Origin: Clostridiaceae bacterium
GTDB taxonomy: Bacteria; Bacillota; Clostridia; DSM-8532
Direction: 5' to 3'
Length of the DNA: 41,407 bases
NCBI GenBank assembly: GCA_012522505.1
Contig: JAAYKJ010000034.1
Span: forward strand, 1-41,407
Positions 20,001 to 27,043 of this stretch are shown one piece after another. Both the position numbers and the translations under genes were made by a program. Each line of letters begins with the position of its first letter. Position 1 is the stretch's first letter. The notes under the pieces are model-generated. The model had not been told where the DNA came from, searched no databases, and worked only from the letters and a program-made list of their open reading frames with translations.

Positions 20001-20264
20001 AAACATGGAACGTGACATGGTTTCGTACGGTGAGAAAGAATCATCTCCCGTTCCGTTAAAAATTCCATTCTCAAATACATAAAGAATGGAATCATAGAAC
20101 CAATCCGATTCAGATATATCTTTAAATGGACTTGCTTTTTGAGATGTAGCTTCTGCGACTGTGGGATGTATTACCATATCCTGTACTTCTGCCAACGCAT
20201 TGACAGGAATCATAGTAATAACCATGCAGATCAAAAGAATTGTACTTAATAATCGCTTCATCAT
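14055..20264 (-). CDS. 2069-aa SLH-anchored surface protein with Flg_new and MucBP-like repeats
   Basis: The start has GGGGGGG upstream. A signal peptide (residues 1-26, cut near NALAE) is followed by three SLH motifs (about 47-88, 108-152, 173-215), which anchor proteins to secondary cell-wall polymer, and a Pro/Thr/Ser linker (241-278). An Flg_new/InlB-type repeat follows (about 285-351; VSFNSNGGATV ... FLGWYQD). A core of about 860 residues (about 352-1215) has no recognised family but is clearly paralogous to the gene at the right edge (shared QFYVMG.LGL, RYSFW and VYDFAYE motifs). Six more Flg_new repeats alternate with three MucBP-like units (about 1219-1847). The last 220 residues (FGFVLGYQ, VFDWKQKEQ, TVYGNVRF) resemble the thrombospondin C-terminal lectin-like domain. 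A role as an adhesin or S-layer-associated protein is inferred. No catalytic motif was seen. Confidence 0.9.
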   Translation of the reverse strand: MMKRLLSTILLICMVITMIPVNALAEVQDMVIHPTVAEATSQKASPFKDISESDWFYDSILYVFENGIFNGTGDDSFSPYETMSRSMFVTVLGRIAGINQKDYTTSTAFIDVDENAYYAPYITWALEKGVTTGVGNNRFDPDGIVTREQMAVFAVRFFDAYDIDYRADSNNFESPADISDIAPWALDSVMKLWKAGFLKGDNNGFFNPKDNAERASAATFCTRIHQGVTKWHEDNALSSQTPTPSLTPTASPTPLPSLSPSPTPTQTPVPTSTPPSDSDRNYTYYTVSFNSNGGATVDPIRVRSGHTISSLPVPIKENAIFLGWYQDEGLYENEFTKGSVVTSNITLYAKYLIVEEIAEEKLDNSFALIDQNPDLTIIIEASNQNMTVTDVENGISIEDNTGSDSSVLTIAGGNGVFTLKGTDGFIEGASYKLLLDDERLTFADQEDYVRICSFTIKKDEVYNIEFNSDIVYIPDSHIEDIVQNNNDITYLSVPLITMSEEGNETNHSDIGSFRYTGSEPLPFDIGDTLCIYSGVNPGQVQNKDSKILVNDKISYVTVTEIDGRTVSYIGASAEDILVIPKSLPIYIGNGHSLTNFDINEETETGSFTASLYSLNFKEFDDIGLSAETTINKGDFLLLSTVQFEKIFNENMTDEDMPTEDILYAKVTEAAKSGTTVSVQFELITLEEMYDSFNYHSEMELIGDQLIDDDKIEEYELQIEEQVMSSGFVDKAATYLTTLALASDDFQQIADAYGGMDSLRITMDDGSHMSPSNFRLMASSSKVKIKSPKVKASINKSPKNFNEGVRCVVSLSVTIEIKTDDDSVINIELTGDFIEEVKVSMKDDAWIKWKWKVIPTDVFFKADIDIHSYTAVSFKALVYTKGDVNSIDIVAKIKDLLGKDKKGEDEITAGVQDLYQLYTDMMENESDFIEIFSKEIIEKTYTLLKGAIQIKFVVSFVVSGDINVAIGCNYESKEATRYSFWAYLLDEESGASSVDLMKKEYSFQFYVMGRLGLRAGIKPELTVSLVIKDVASLGLEAEAGIYMNAYGFFFYEKLHKNNNNTSKSGALYYELGSYFDMALVFQAVKGKFKSSKDLIGKEWLIHTAGTRYYVYDFAYEDAGDIVFSSKNKTCAIPNDAFSMIYLDLREGENSTKAYKIGDYEVKLSDKKFTLKNGKITANVPEDTKYLEAEMTIIWKQGALAFSSVPISRTYKLIWSDLKDGYTISFDSNGGSTVNSITKKYNEKVTAPKNPTRAGYTFAGWYSDTALKQAYTFSTMGWNDIKLYAKWTPNTNTKYRVEHYQQDITNSNKYTLKETQNLTGTTDTDVSPAVKTYTGFTSPDKKTVTIAPDGSAVVEYKYNRDSYEVTFKSEKDGNSIVQTYKFGSTIKPPALSKTGHTFAGWDKTVATTMPGNNLEYTAKWNKNTYTVSFDSNGGTNPASIPVTYGSKYGTLPTPERQGYTFLGWYTSEVDNVGFGTQIKADTTVNITSSQILYAKWAGKPDTPYTVNHYQRSLEEEKYVIIFGKKVSLGTASSYVLVDTDKLKGTAGIEVTPEVKNYAGFTSPNKQIVTIDGSGSTVVNYYYPRNSYTLTIKHENGLTDLTKTVKYDDEVTLPTGLVKDGYNFKEWAPEPTGKMPAGDTTYTAVWVAEGNTPYTVKHYLEDLNNNYTLVLTENFTGATDSSITPGVKNYEGFTAPQTQTKSIAADGSTVIEYYYTRNSYKLVFMPENGGQNTVTDVVYGKAISAPVVERIGYNFSGWKPELPPTMPAADTTYKAEWNLITYSITYHLDGGENPESNPASYTIESETITLADATRTGYIFDGWVDSETGGNKVNKITKGSIGNITFYASWVADLKDWDVNGHTAKWTLENGAKSVRITDNKYISFFVSPDNCINKEITGAMKVEQESDDDLFGFVLGYQQPTDENNDDIEYYDFIVFDWKQKEQRDRNDWYDENIDKKAAAGYTLLRITAELKTQPSYHGGLGEFSKYLWFHLPETNKCEILGTKHGSGKGWEDYTEYEFQVRYTKNNITVWIHSNEIFNANGDFKDGKFGFYNNSQENTVYGNVRFIDIAP

Positions 20265-20520
20265 GACTTACCCCCCCTGATACTTCATGAATCTAAGAAG
20301 TTAGGCTAAAGTTAATTCTCTACAGGATTGTTATATCTTCAATAGTAAACTGAAAAAAATCCTCAGTTTCAGTAATAAAAGAGCGAAAAAAGCTATAACC
20401 TGATATATTTAATTTTACCATGGCGTGTTTTAGAGAATATAAAGCTAATCTAAAGCTAATCTAAATTTCCGTAACTTTTTTACACTTTTGTACTCACGAA
20501 AATTATTACCCGGCCTGGCA
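20265..20520. other. Upstream region of the 2069-aa SLH gene
   Basis: This is a long AT-rich leader or promoter region. It holds a hairpin with ACTGAAA/TTTCAGT arms (20349-20355, 20367-20373) and the tandem direct repeat at 20441-20462. No -35/-10 pair could be placed with confidence on the minus strand. Confidence 0.45.
20441..20462. promoter_or_regulatory. Tandem 11-bp direct repeat, candidate response-regulator site
   Basis: AAAGCTAATCT occurs twice without a gap (20441-20451 and 20452-20462). One helical-turn spacing of direct repeats is how OmpR/PhoB-family dimers usually bind. The site lies about 180 bp upstream of the SLH gene start, and the nearest OmpR-family regulator is the one at 11023-11727. 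The link between them is inference. Confidence 0.45.
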
Positions 20521-20523
20521 TAG

Positions 20524-20652
20524 ATGTGTGTGGCAGATTCCAGATTCAAAAAGTATTATGACGATTTCTCGATGGGCTGTGCAGATTTTTTGCGTGACGG
20601 ATTGGAAATTTACTGCTCCGAACGGAATCGCCTTTTTGCTGACTATGACAAC
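20524..20652 (+). pseudogene. Fragment of TipAS-type MerR regulator effector domain
   Basis: The frame reads VADSRFKKYYDDFS then CADFLRDGLEIYCSERN, which matches from memory the final helices of the TipAS antibiotic-recognition domain of TipA-like MerR regulators (pattern DxRFxxYYD...G.A.FL..A...Y). Neither the helix-turn-helix nor the rest of the effector domain is present; a TAG lies directly before the first ATG and no ribosome binding site is seen. The 3' end runs straight into a GTCCCCTTGTCA repeat. It is a relic and not expected to be translated. Confidence 0.45.
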
Positions 20653-20680
20653 ATCTCCGTCCCCTTGTCACCCTTGTCAT
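20645..20680. repeat. GGGGACGG-type repeat with inverted ends, 3' of polyamine operon
   Basis: Arms ATGACAA (20645-20651) and TTGTCAT (20674-20680) enclose CCGTCCCCTTGTCACCC. It belongs to the same family as 8093-8136 and 9084-9111, and begins two bases after the last stop codon of the operon. It may fold at the mRNA 3' end and act as a processing or weak termination site. No classical T-run terminator was found for this operon. Confidence 0.6.
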
Positions 20681-20681
20681 G

Positions 20682-21812
20682 CTATGAAAGCCTTTCCTTA
20701 AAGTCTTCATACCCAAAGCTTCGTATCACAGATATGCTGCCATCCTGCTTTCGCAGCGCTATGGAGGGTAGACGCATACCATTAAAGGTATTATTTTTCA
20801 CCATGGTATAGATCGCCATATCCTCAAAGATTAACTTATCCCCTTCCTGCAAAGGCCGATCGAAGGAGTAATCCCCTATCACATCGCCAGCAAGGCAGGT
20901 AGCGCCCGCCAACCGGTAGGTATATGGTTTTTCTTTTGGCGCTCCGCTTTGCCACAGGGGCGGACGATAGGGCATTTCAATGACGTCTGGCATGTGGCAG
21001 GCCGCCGAGGCATCCAGCAAGGCTATATCTATACCATTATTCACAATGTCCAGCACCGAGGCCACCAAAAATCCCGCGCGATAGGCAATTGCCTCGCCCG
21101 GCTCCAGATAAACCTCTACCCCGTATTTTTCTTTAAATCGAAGGATGCAGTCAACCAGCGCGCAGCGGTCGTAACCTCTGCTGGTGATAAGATGTCCTCC
21201 GCCAAAATTCACCCACTTCATCTGCGAAATAAACTCGCCAAACTTTTCCTCAACCACCGCGAGTGTTTCGATCAGCGCGTCACTGTTTTGTTCACAAAGC
21301 GTGTGAAAGTGCAGCCCCTCAATGCCTTCGAGCAAATCGGGGCGAAAATTCTCACGGGTTACGCCAAGGCGCGAGCCGTCGGCACATGGGTCATAGATTC
21401 CGTGCGTCTGCGTTGAATGCTGGGGATTTATACGAATACCGCAGCTTTTTTCCGCAGCTATCGCCCTATTTCGATATTTCTCCCATTGAGAAAATGAGTT
21501 AAAAGAAATATGGTCGCAAAGTTTTAATATCTCATCAAACTCCTTTTCTACATACGCCGCAGAATAGATATGGGTTTCACCTCCCATTTCCTCACGGCCG
21601 AGTCTTGCCTCAAAGAGTCCGCTGGCAGTTGTACCTGCCAAATATCGGCCGATGAGCGGGTATACCGAAAACATAGAAAAGGCTTTTTGTGCGAGCAAAA
21701 TCTTGCAGCCAGCTTGCAAGGCAACCTGCTCCAAAATGTCGAGATTCTCCATAATGCGCCGCTCATCCACTACATAGCAGGGTGTTTCCACCGAATATAA
21801 ACTTCTTTCCAT
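20682..21812 (-). CDS. nspC: Carboxynorspermidine/carboxyspermidine decarboxylase
   Basis: This 376-residue protein is a PLP-dependent decarboxylase of the alanine-racemase (type III) fold. The PLP lysine is K43 in LLAQKAFSMF; further family marks are TASGLFEARLG, the HFHTLCEQNSD segment, the glycine-rich WVNFGGGHL phosphate-binding region, YLEPGEAIAY and the C-terminal AGATCLAGDVIGDY followed by FEDMAIYTMVKNNTFNG. It removes the carboxyl group from carboxynorspermidine or carboxyspermidine to yield norspermidine or spermidine; the sequence does not tell which. It is the last gene of the six-gene polyamine operon. Its ATG shares one base with the TGA of the dehydrogenase that makes its substrate, so the two are translationally coupled. 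Confidence 0.93.
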   Translation of the reverse strand: MERSLYSVETPCYVVDERRIMENLDILEQVALQAGCKILLAQKAFSMFSVYPLIGRYLAGTTASGLFEARLGREEMGGETHIYSAAYVEKEFDEILKLCDHISFNSFSQWEKYRNRAIAAEKSCGIRINPQHSTQTHGIYDPCADGSRLGVTRENFRPDLLEGIEGLHFHTLCEQNSDALIETLAVVEEKFGEFISQMKWVNFGGGHLITSRGYDRCALVDCILRFKEKYGVEVYLEPGEAIAYRAGFLVASVLDIVNNGIDIALLDASAACHMPDVIEMPYRPPLWQSGAPKEKPYTYRLAGATCLAGDVIGDYSFDRPLQEGDKLIFEDMAIYTMVKNNTFNGMRLPSIALRKQDGSISVIRSFGYEDFKERLS

Positions 21813-23014
21813 CAGTCCACCAACACGGGATTAAAGTCCTCGTTCCAAGGCAGACCCCATTTATTAAGAGCCTCCATAAAGGGGTCGGGGTCAAATTCTT
21901 CAACATTCCATACGCCAGGCTTGCTCCAAGTGCCGTTCATCACAAGCATCGCCCCAATCATTGCAGGCACGCCTGTAGTGTAGGAAATGGCCTGACTGCC
22001 CACCTCTTTGTAGCACTTTTGATGGTCGCATACATTATAAATGTAGTAAGTCTTTTTCTTGCCGTCCTTCACCCCCTGAAAAATACATCCGATATTTGTT
22101 TTACCGACGGTGCGCGGGCCGAGGCTGGCAGGATCGGGCAACACGGCTTTTAGAAATTGCAGCGGAACGATCTGTTGACCGTTAAATTCAATGGGCTCAA
22201 TGGAGGTCATGCCCACATTTTCCGAACACTTCAGGTGGGTAAGATAGCTTTGGCCAAAGGTCATAAAAAATCGAATTCTCTTGATGCCCTTGATGTTATT
22301 GGCAAGACTTTCAAGCTCTTCATGGTGAAGCAAGTACATATCCCTTTTGCCCACCCCGGCAAAATCATACTCTCGCTTGATTTCCATAGGCTTGGTTTCC
22401 ACCCAACGCCCGTTTTCCCAGTAACTTCCGTTGGCTGTTACCTCACGGATATTGATTTCCGGGTTAAAGTTGGTTGCAAACGGATACCCGTGGTCTCCGC
22501 CGTTGCAGTCGAGGATATCAATGTAGTGAATCTCGTCAAAGTGGTGCTTTTGCGCGTAGGCAGAGAACACGCCCGTTACTCCCGGATCAAAGCCGCTTCC
22601 CAGCAGCGCACAGATACCCGCCTCGCTAAACTTTTCCCGGTAGGCCCATTGCCACTTGTATTCAAACTTTGCGGTATCGGGTGGCTCGTAGTTGGCTGTA
22701 TCAACATAGTGGGTTTTGGTTGCCAGGCAGGCCTCCATTATAGTCAAATCCTGATAGGGCAGCGCCAGATTCAGCACCACATCAGGATTATATTTCTCAA
22801 TGAGCGCAACCATTTCATCAACGTTATCTGCGTCAACCTGTTCAGTGTATATTTGGGTTTTGGTTGTTCCCTCGAGCTTTGACTTGAGGGCATCGCATTT
22901 TGATTTTGTCCGGCTCGCTAGTATAATTTCTTCAAAGACCTCACTGCTTTGACAGCACTTGTGGATTGCCACGCTGGCGACGCCGCCGCAGCCTACAATT
23001 AAACATTTTCCCAT
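21812..23014 (-). CDS. Carboxynorspermidine/carboxyspermidine dehydrogenase (saccharopine dehydrogenase family)
   Basis: The 400-residue product has an N-terminal Rossmann fold starting KCLIVGCGGVASVAIHKC (glycines 8, 10, 11) and typical saccharopine-dehydrogenase-like segments: VLNLALPYQDLTIMEACL, THYVDTANYEPPD, LLGSGFDPGVTGVF and CNGGDHGYPFATNFNPEINI. Family knowledge: it condenses aspartate beta-semialdehyde with 1,3-diaminopropane or putrescine and reduces the imine with NADPH, giving carboxynorspermidine or carboxyspermidine. Putrescine is the likely substrate here because agmatinase is encoded immediately upstream and no diaminopropane-forming gene is visible. It begins 13 bases after the agmatinase gene and overlaps the decarboxylase gene by one base. 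Confidence 0.92.
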   Translation of the reverse strand: MGKCLIVGCGGVASVAIHKCCQSSEVFEEIILASRTKSKCDALKSKLEGTTKTQIYTEQVDADNVDEMVALIEKYNPDVVLNLALPYQDLTIMEACLATKTHYVDTANYEPPDTAKFEYKWQWAYREKFSEAGICALLGSGFDPGVTGVFSAYAQKHHFDEIHYIDILDCNGGDHGYPFATNFNPEINIREVTANGSYWENGRWVETKPMEIKREYDFAGVGKRDMYLLHHEELESLANNIKGIKRIRFFMTFGQSYLTHLKCSENVGMTSIEPIEFNGQQIVPLQFLKAVLPDPASLGPRTVGKTNIGCIFQGVKDGKKKTYYIYNVCDHQKCYKEVGSQAISYTTGVPAMIGAMLVMNGTWSKPGVWNVEEFDPDPFMEALNKWGLPWNEDFNPVLVD

Positions 23015-23027
23015 AGTTCAATCTCCT

Positions 23028-23876
23028 TTACTTTGTTATTTGCAGTAAAATCTCCCGTGTAATTTTACAGGCGACCGCAGTAGAGCCTGCACTTTGGTCA
23101 TAGTGGGGCGAAAGTTCGTTTATATCGCAGCCTATTATATCTAGTTTATGGAGCTCCAAGAGCGCATCCATAAGTTCTTTAAATGTCACTCCGCCAGCCT
23201 CTGGTGTGCCTGTTCCGCAAAAAACAGACGAGTCAAGCACATCCAGATCCAATGTGAAATATACCGGCTTGCCTTTCAGTTGTCCCACCGTTTTTGAAAA
23301 TGTCCCTAAATCAAACTTATGCATAATGGTATGTTCTTCTGCAAACTCAAACTCGTATTTCTCGCCGCTGCGGATACCAAACTGGTGTATTTTGCCATCA
23401 CCGAGCAGCTTCCACGCCTGATAGATAACCGTGGAATGGGAAAGCTCCTCACCGAGATAGTCTGTGCGTAAATCGGCGTGGGCGTCAAAGTGTATAATGT
23501 GCAAATCGCGATAATGCTCGGTTGCTGCCCGAAGGGCTCCCAATGTCACCAGGTGCTCTCCTCCCAGCATCACAAAGCGCTTTTGGTCCCCCAAAAGCTT
23601 GGCGGTATACCTCTTTATCAGTTCCAGCACCTTTTGGGTGTTGCCAAAGGGCAGCTGCAAATCACCGCCGTCAAAGATGCGGCAATCTGTCAAATCTCTG
23701 TCGCAGTAAGGCGAATAAGTTTCAATACCGATTGATTCGCAGCGAATTGCCGACGGGCCGAATCGCGCGCCTGGCCTAAAGGAGGTGGTACCGTCAAAAG
23801 GGGCTCCGAAGAGCACAACATCAGACACTTCATATTCGGCGGTACATGCTAAAAAGGTTTGTGTGTTTTTATCCAT
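23028..23876 (-). CDS. speB: Agmatinase
   Basis: The 282-residue product belongs to the ureohydrolase (arginase/agmatinase) family. The binuclear manganese site is complete: GGEH (105-108), DAHAD (131-135) and DLDVLD (210-215). The substrate loop GTGTPEAGG and the terminal GCDINELSPHYDQSAGSTA also match. It hydrolyses agmatine to putrescine and urea, the step after the arginine decarboxylase encoded in this operon. Its ATG lies inside the end of speE (8-base overlap). Confidence 0.93.
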   Translation of the reverse strand: MDKNTQTFLACTAEYEVSDVVLFGAPFDGTTSFRPGARFGPSAIRCESIGIETYSPYCDRDLTDCRIFDGGDLQLPFGNTQKVLELIKRYTAKLLGDQKRFVMLGGEHLVTLGALRAATEHYRDLHIIHFDAHADLRTDYLGEELSHSTVIYQAWKLLGDGKIHQFGIRSGEKYEFEFAEEHTIMHKFDLGTFSKTVGQLKGKPVYFTLDLDVLDSSVFCGTGTPEAGGVTFKELMDALLELHKLDIIGCDINELSPHYDQSAGSTAVACKITREILLQITK

Positions 23877-24720
23877 TGGAAAGAAGCTCCTTTACATAGT
23901 TTGGCAAATAAAAGGCACCCTGGTGCAGGTCGGTATTGTAATAGCGGGTTGCAACCTTCATGTTGTTCCAGCAGTCCGACTGTAGGTCTTTAATAGGTTC
24001 AAGACCTTTGGAGGCAAACCCAAAAAGCCAGTGCCCTGATGGGTAGGTCGGAATATGCGCCTGATAGACCCTGCTTACCGGGAACACCTGCGCAATACAT
24101 CGGTGGGCATGTTGCATCTCCTTGGCATCATTCTTGTAAAACGGGCTTTCGTGCTGGTTGATTAGGATTCCCTTTTCAGTAAGGGCTCTAATGCAACTCC
24201 CGTAAAACTCTCTTGTGAACAACACCTCGCCAGGGCCGAAGGGATCTGTGGAGTCCACAATAATCAAGTCGTAGGCATTTTCCCTGCGACGGACAAATTT
24301 CAGCCCATCTTCAAAATAAAGCCTAACCCTTGGGTCATCAAAGCCGCAGGCGGTCTGAGGCAAATATTGCTTGCTGATCTCCACCACCCGTCTGTCAATT
24401 TCAACCACTTCAATCTGCTGCGGATAACTGTATCTTGCCAGCTCCCGAAGCACGCCTCCGTCGCCCGCGCCAATGACAAGCACGTTGCGAATCTGCGGAT
24501 TGACAGCAAAAGCAGGGTGGGTGATCATCTCGTGATATATAAATTCATCTTTCTGAGTGAGCATTATGACGCCGTCCAGCGATAAAAAACGCCCGAATTC
24601 CACCGAATCAAACACAGATATGGTCTGATACTCACTTTTTTCGTGGTGGAGCTGGCTGCTTACCTTGATGGAAAACCGCACCGCTGGAGTGTGATATTCG
24701 CTGTACCATAGATCATCCAT
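23869..24720 (-). CDS. speE: Spermidine synthase (polyamine aminopropyltransferase)
   Basis: The 283-residue product is of normal length for SpeE. An N-terminal beta-strand domain carries LSLDGVIMLTQKDEFIYHEM. The Rossmann methyltransferase-like domain has the nucleotide-binding VLVIGAGDGGVLRELARY (GAGDGG 84-89), the acidic VEIDRRVVEISKQYL strand end and the catalytic D156 in YDLIIVDSTDPFGPGEVLF. It transfers the aminopropyl group from decarboxylated S-adenosylmethionine to putrescine. The ATG lies inside the 3' end of speA (8-base overlap) and its own end overlaps speB by 8 bases, so ribosome coupling is likely. Confidence 0.94.
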   Translation of the reverse strand: MDDLWYSEYHTPAVRFSIKVSSQLHHEKSEYQTISVFDSVEFGRFLSLDGVIMLTQKDEFIYHEMITHPAFAVNPQIRNVLVIGAGDGGVLRELARYSYPQQIEVVEIDRRVVEISKQYLPQTACGFDDPRVRLYFEDGLKFVRRRENAYDLIIVDSTDPFGPGEVLFTREFYGSCIRALTEKGILINQHESPFYKNDAKEMQHAHRCIAQVFPVSRVYQAHIPTYPSGHWLFGFASKGLEPIKDLQSDCWNNMKVATRYYNTDLHQGAFYLPNYVKELLSNG

Positions 24721-26170
24721 ACTGTTCTCCTTTCAAAACATTCAGCTTGCTTGCATCCATGCTTTCAGGCCCCGTTATCACACAGCCTTTTTCATTCGCA
24801 TATTGGATGTAGGAAATAATCTCATCGGTAATGCGCTCGCCAGGAGCAAGAACAGGAATTCCTGGTGGATAGCACATGACAAACTCGGCACAGACCTTTC
24901 CTGTACATTCCCTGAGGGGCAGACTGATTTTTTCAGCATAAAAGGCCGTGCTGGGAGACGTCACCACAACAGGGCTTACATAATTGCTTTCCAGCATATC
25001 CTTGTCATCTTTCTTGTAAAGCCTGCGTATCTCGTATAAAGCACTGATAAGACGCTCGATGTTTTTGTTTTTGTCTCCTACTGATATATAGGCCAAAATG
25101 TTGCCCAAATCGCCAAATTCGATTTGAATCCCATACTCATCCCGAAGCAGATCGTATACCTCAATGCCCGCAAGACCCAGGCGAAGGGTATTGACTGAAA
25201 GCTTTGTTGTATCAAAACCAAAGATGCTGTCCCCGTTGATAAGCTCTGCAGAGTACGCGTAGTAGTCGCCTATGGCGTTAATTTCCTCCCTCGCATAGTT
25301 GGCGAAACGCTTAATCTTTTCAAAAATTTCTTCGCCGTTTAAAGCAAGATTCCTTCTGGTAATATCCAAGCTGGAAAGAAGCAGATAAGAGCCGCTGGTA
25401 GTCTGGGTTAGATTGATGATTTGGCGGGTATAATGGACGTTCACCTTTTCCCCGCAGAGCAGAAGCGAACTTTGGGTCAGCGATCCGCCCGATTTATGCA
25501 TGCTGACCGCCGCCATATCCGCGCCTGCCGCCATGGCCGAAATTGGCATGCCCTTTCCAAAGTAAAAGTGTGTGCCGTGGGCCTCGTCCACCAACACAAG
25601 CATCCCTTTCTCATGGGCGATTTGGGTAATTTGCTTAAGGTCAGAGCAAATCCCATAATAGGTGGGGTTGTTCACGAAAATCGCTTTGGCATTAGGATGC
25701 TCATTGACAGTACGTTTGACGTCCTTCATGGACATTCCAAGCGCAATTCCAAGGCGCGGGTCGGTTTGAGGGTTGATATATACTGGGGCAGCACCGCAAA
25801 GTACCAATGCGTTAATCACACTTTGGTGAACATTGCGCGGGAGAATAATCTCGTCGCCGCTTTTGACGCTCGCAAGTATCATGGCCTGTACTGCACTGGT
25901 GGTTCCACCTACCATGAAAAAGGCGTGTGCCGCGCCAAACGCCTCGGCCGCAAGCTCCTCCGCCTCTTTGATAACACCAACTGGGTGGCAAAGGTTATCA
26001 AGCATCTTCATCGAGTTGACGTCTACCGAAAGGCACTGCTCGCCCAAAAAACGGACAAGCTCCAAATTTCCCTTGCCGCGCTTATGCCCGGGGACATCAA
26101 AGGGCACCAGCCTATCGTGTCTTATGCGCTCCAGAGCCTCCATAATGGGGGCTCGCGTTTGATCTTTCAA
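24713..26170 (-). CDS. speA: Arginine decarboxylase (Orn/Lys/Arg decarboxylase, aminotransferase fold)
   Basis: The 485-residue product starts at TTG 26170, preceded by GGGGTGGAG; the TTG overlaps the TGA of speD. It is the short fold-type I group like Bacillus subtilis SpeA, without the N-terminal wing of the large enterobacterial enzymes. Marks: VPGHKRGKG near the N-terminus, [26 protein letters not shown] (D195, H198) and the PLP lysine K226 in [15 protein letters not shown]. The C-terminal domain has the [16 protein letters not shown] motif. Arginine is the likely substrate because agmatinase is in the same operon; ornithine or lysine cannot be excluded from sequence alone. The product agmatine feeds SpeB. 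Confidence 0.92.
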   Translation of the reverse strand: MKDQTRAPIMEALERIRHDRLVPFDVPGHKRGKGNLELVRFLGEQCLSVDVNSMKMLDNLCHPVGVIKEAEELAAEAFGAAHAFFMVGGTTSAVQAMILASVKSGDEIILPRNVHQSVINALVLCGAAPVYINPQTDPRLGIALGMSMKDVKRTVNEHPNAKAIFVNNPTYYGICSDLKQITQIAHEKGMLVLVDEAHGTHFYFGKGMPISAMAAGADMAAVSMHKSGGSLTQSSLLLCGEKVNVHYTRQIINLTQTTSGSYLLLSSLDITRRNLALNGEEIFEKIKRFANYAREEINAIGDYYAYSAELINGDSIFGFDTTKLSVNTLRLGLAGIEVYDLLRDEYGIQIEFGDLGNILAYISVGDKNKNIERLISALYEIRRLYKKDDKDMLESNYVSPVVVTSPSTAFYAEKISLPLRECTGKVCAEFVMCYPPGIPVLAPGERITDEIISYIQYANEKGCVITGPESMDASKLNVLKGEQYG

Positions 26171-26946
26171 GGCTCCACCCCCCCGTAAATATTGCAGCCA
26201 CTAAAGATCTCTATCATCTCATGGCGCAGCGCGTTTGTAATATCCAAACGGATTTTCGGCGGAATTTCATAAACATCAGAGTTAAAGAGATAGTTTTGAA
26301 GTACGGGGTCTTTGATGAGGAGCTTTGTGTGAAAAATATTGGAATGATAAACGTTGACATCTACAGCATCGTACTTTTTCAAAATGTCACTGTTTATATA
26401 GTTTTGAATAGAGGCAACGGGCTGGTCGATAAACAGTTTTTCACCCTTCATATTGCGGGTAAACCCCCGCACGCGATAATCTATGGTAATAATATCCGAA
26501 TCAAAGCTACCGATTAAAAAATCCAGCGTTGACAGAGGTGTGATTTCACCGCAGGTGGCGACGTCAATGTCCACGCGAAAGGTGGCAATAGAGGTTTCGG
26601 GGTGATATTCCGGGTATGTATGCACCGTTACATGGCTTTTATCCAAATGTGCTACAATAGTTTCTCCGCTTCGGTTTTTTACCATGCTTTCTTCTGCAAT
26701 CAAGAAAGTGACGCTGGCACCCTGGGGCTCGTAGTCCTGCTTTGAGATGTTTAGCACAGTCGCTCCAATCATCTCGGTGAGCTTTGTTAAAATAACGGTC
26801 AGACGCTCCGAGTTGTATTGCTCATTGATATATTTGATATAGTCCTGCTGTTCCCGGGCTGTTTTGGCATAGCAAATATCATAGATATTAAAACTAAGTG
26901 ATTTGGTGAGGTTATTAAACCCGTATAACTTCATTTTTTCTTCCAT
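26167..26946 (-). CDS. speD: S-adenosylmethionine decarboxylase proenzyme
   Basis: The 259-residue product matches the longer Escherichia coli-type SpeD rather than the short Thermotoga/Bacillus type. The self-cleavage site is K103-S104 in [14 protein letters not shown]104 would become the pyruvoyl group. Other marks are [20 protein letters not shown] and [14 protein letters not shown]. It makes decarboxylated S-adenosylmethionine for SpeE. The start at 26946 is supported by GGAGGG five bases upstream. It is the first gene of the operon, with a hairpin (26962-26994) and a palindrome (26998-27015) just upstream. Confidence 0.95.
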   Translation of the reverse strand: MEEKMKLYGFNNLTKSLSFNIYDICYAKTAREQQDYIKYINEQYNSERLTVILTKLTEMIGATVLNISKQDYEPQGASVTFLIAEESMVKNRSGETIVAHLDKSHVTVHTYPEYHPETSIATFRVDIDVATCGEITPLSTLDFLIGSFDSDIITIDYRVRGFTRNMKGEKLFIDQPVASIQNYINSDILKKYDAVDVNVYHSNIFHTKLLIKDPVLQNYLFNSDVYEIPPKIRLDITNALRHEMIEIFSGCNIYGGVEP

Positions 26947-26961
26947 TATAACCCTCCAAAA

Positions 26962-26994
26962 AAAAAATATGTGTCACACAACTACATATTTTTT
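26962..26994 (-). promoter_or_regulatory. AT-rich hairpin in the speD leader
   Basis: Perfect 11-bp arms AAAAAATATGT (26962-26972) and ACATATTTTTT (26984-26994) flank an 11-nt loop. On the minus strand the hairpin is followed by a run of T, then the speD ribosome binding site. This is the shape of a weak attenuator or a leader structure able to mask translation. A polyamine-responsive role is inference only. Confidence 0.5.
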
Positions 26995-26997
26995 GAC

Positions 26998-27015
26998 AAC
27001 AAATTGGAATTTGTT
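26998..27015. promoter_or_regulatory. 18-bp palindrome upstream of speD
   Basis: AACAAATT-GG-AATTTGTT is a perfect dyad with 8-bp arms and a 2-bp centre, 52 bp before the speD start and 28 bp after the stop of the preceding membrane-protein gene. It is a candidate operator for a dimeric repressor; the protein is unknown. Confidence 0.45.
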
Positions 27016-27043
27016 ATGCGCCTATTATGCTCATAATATATGG

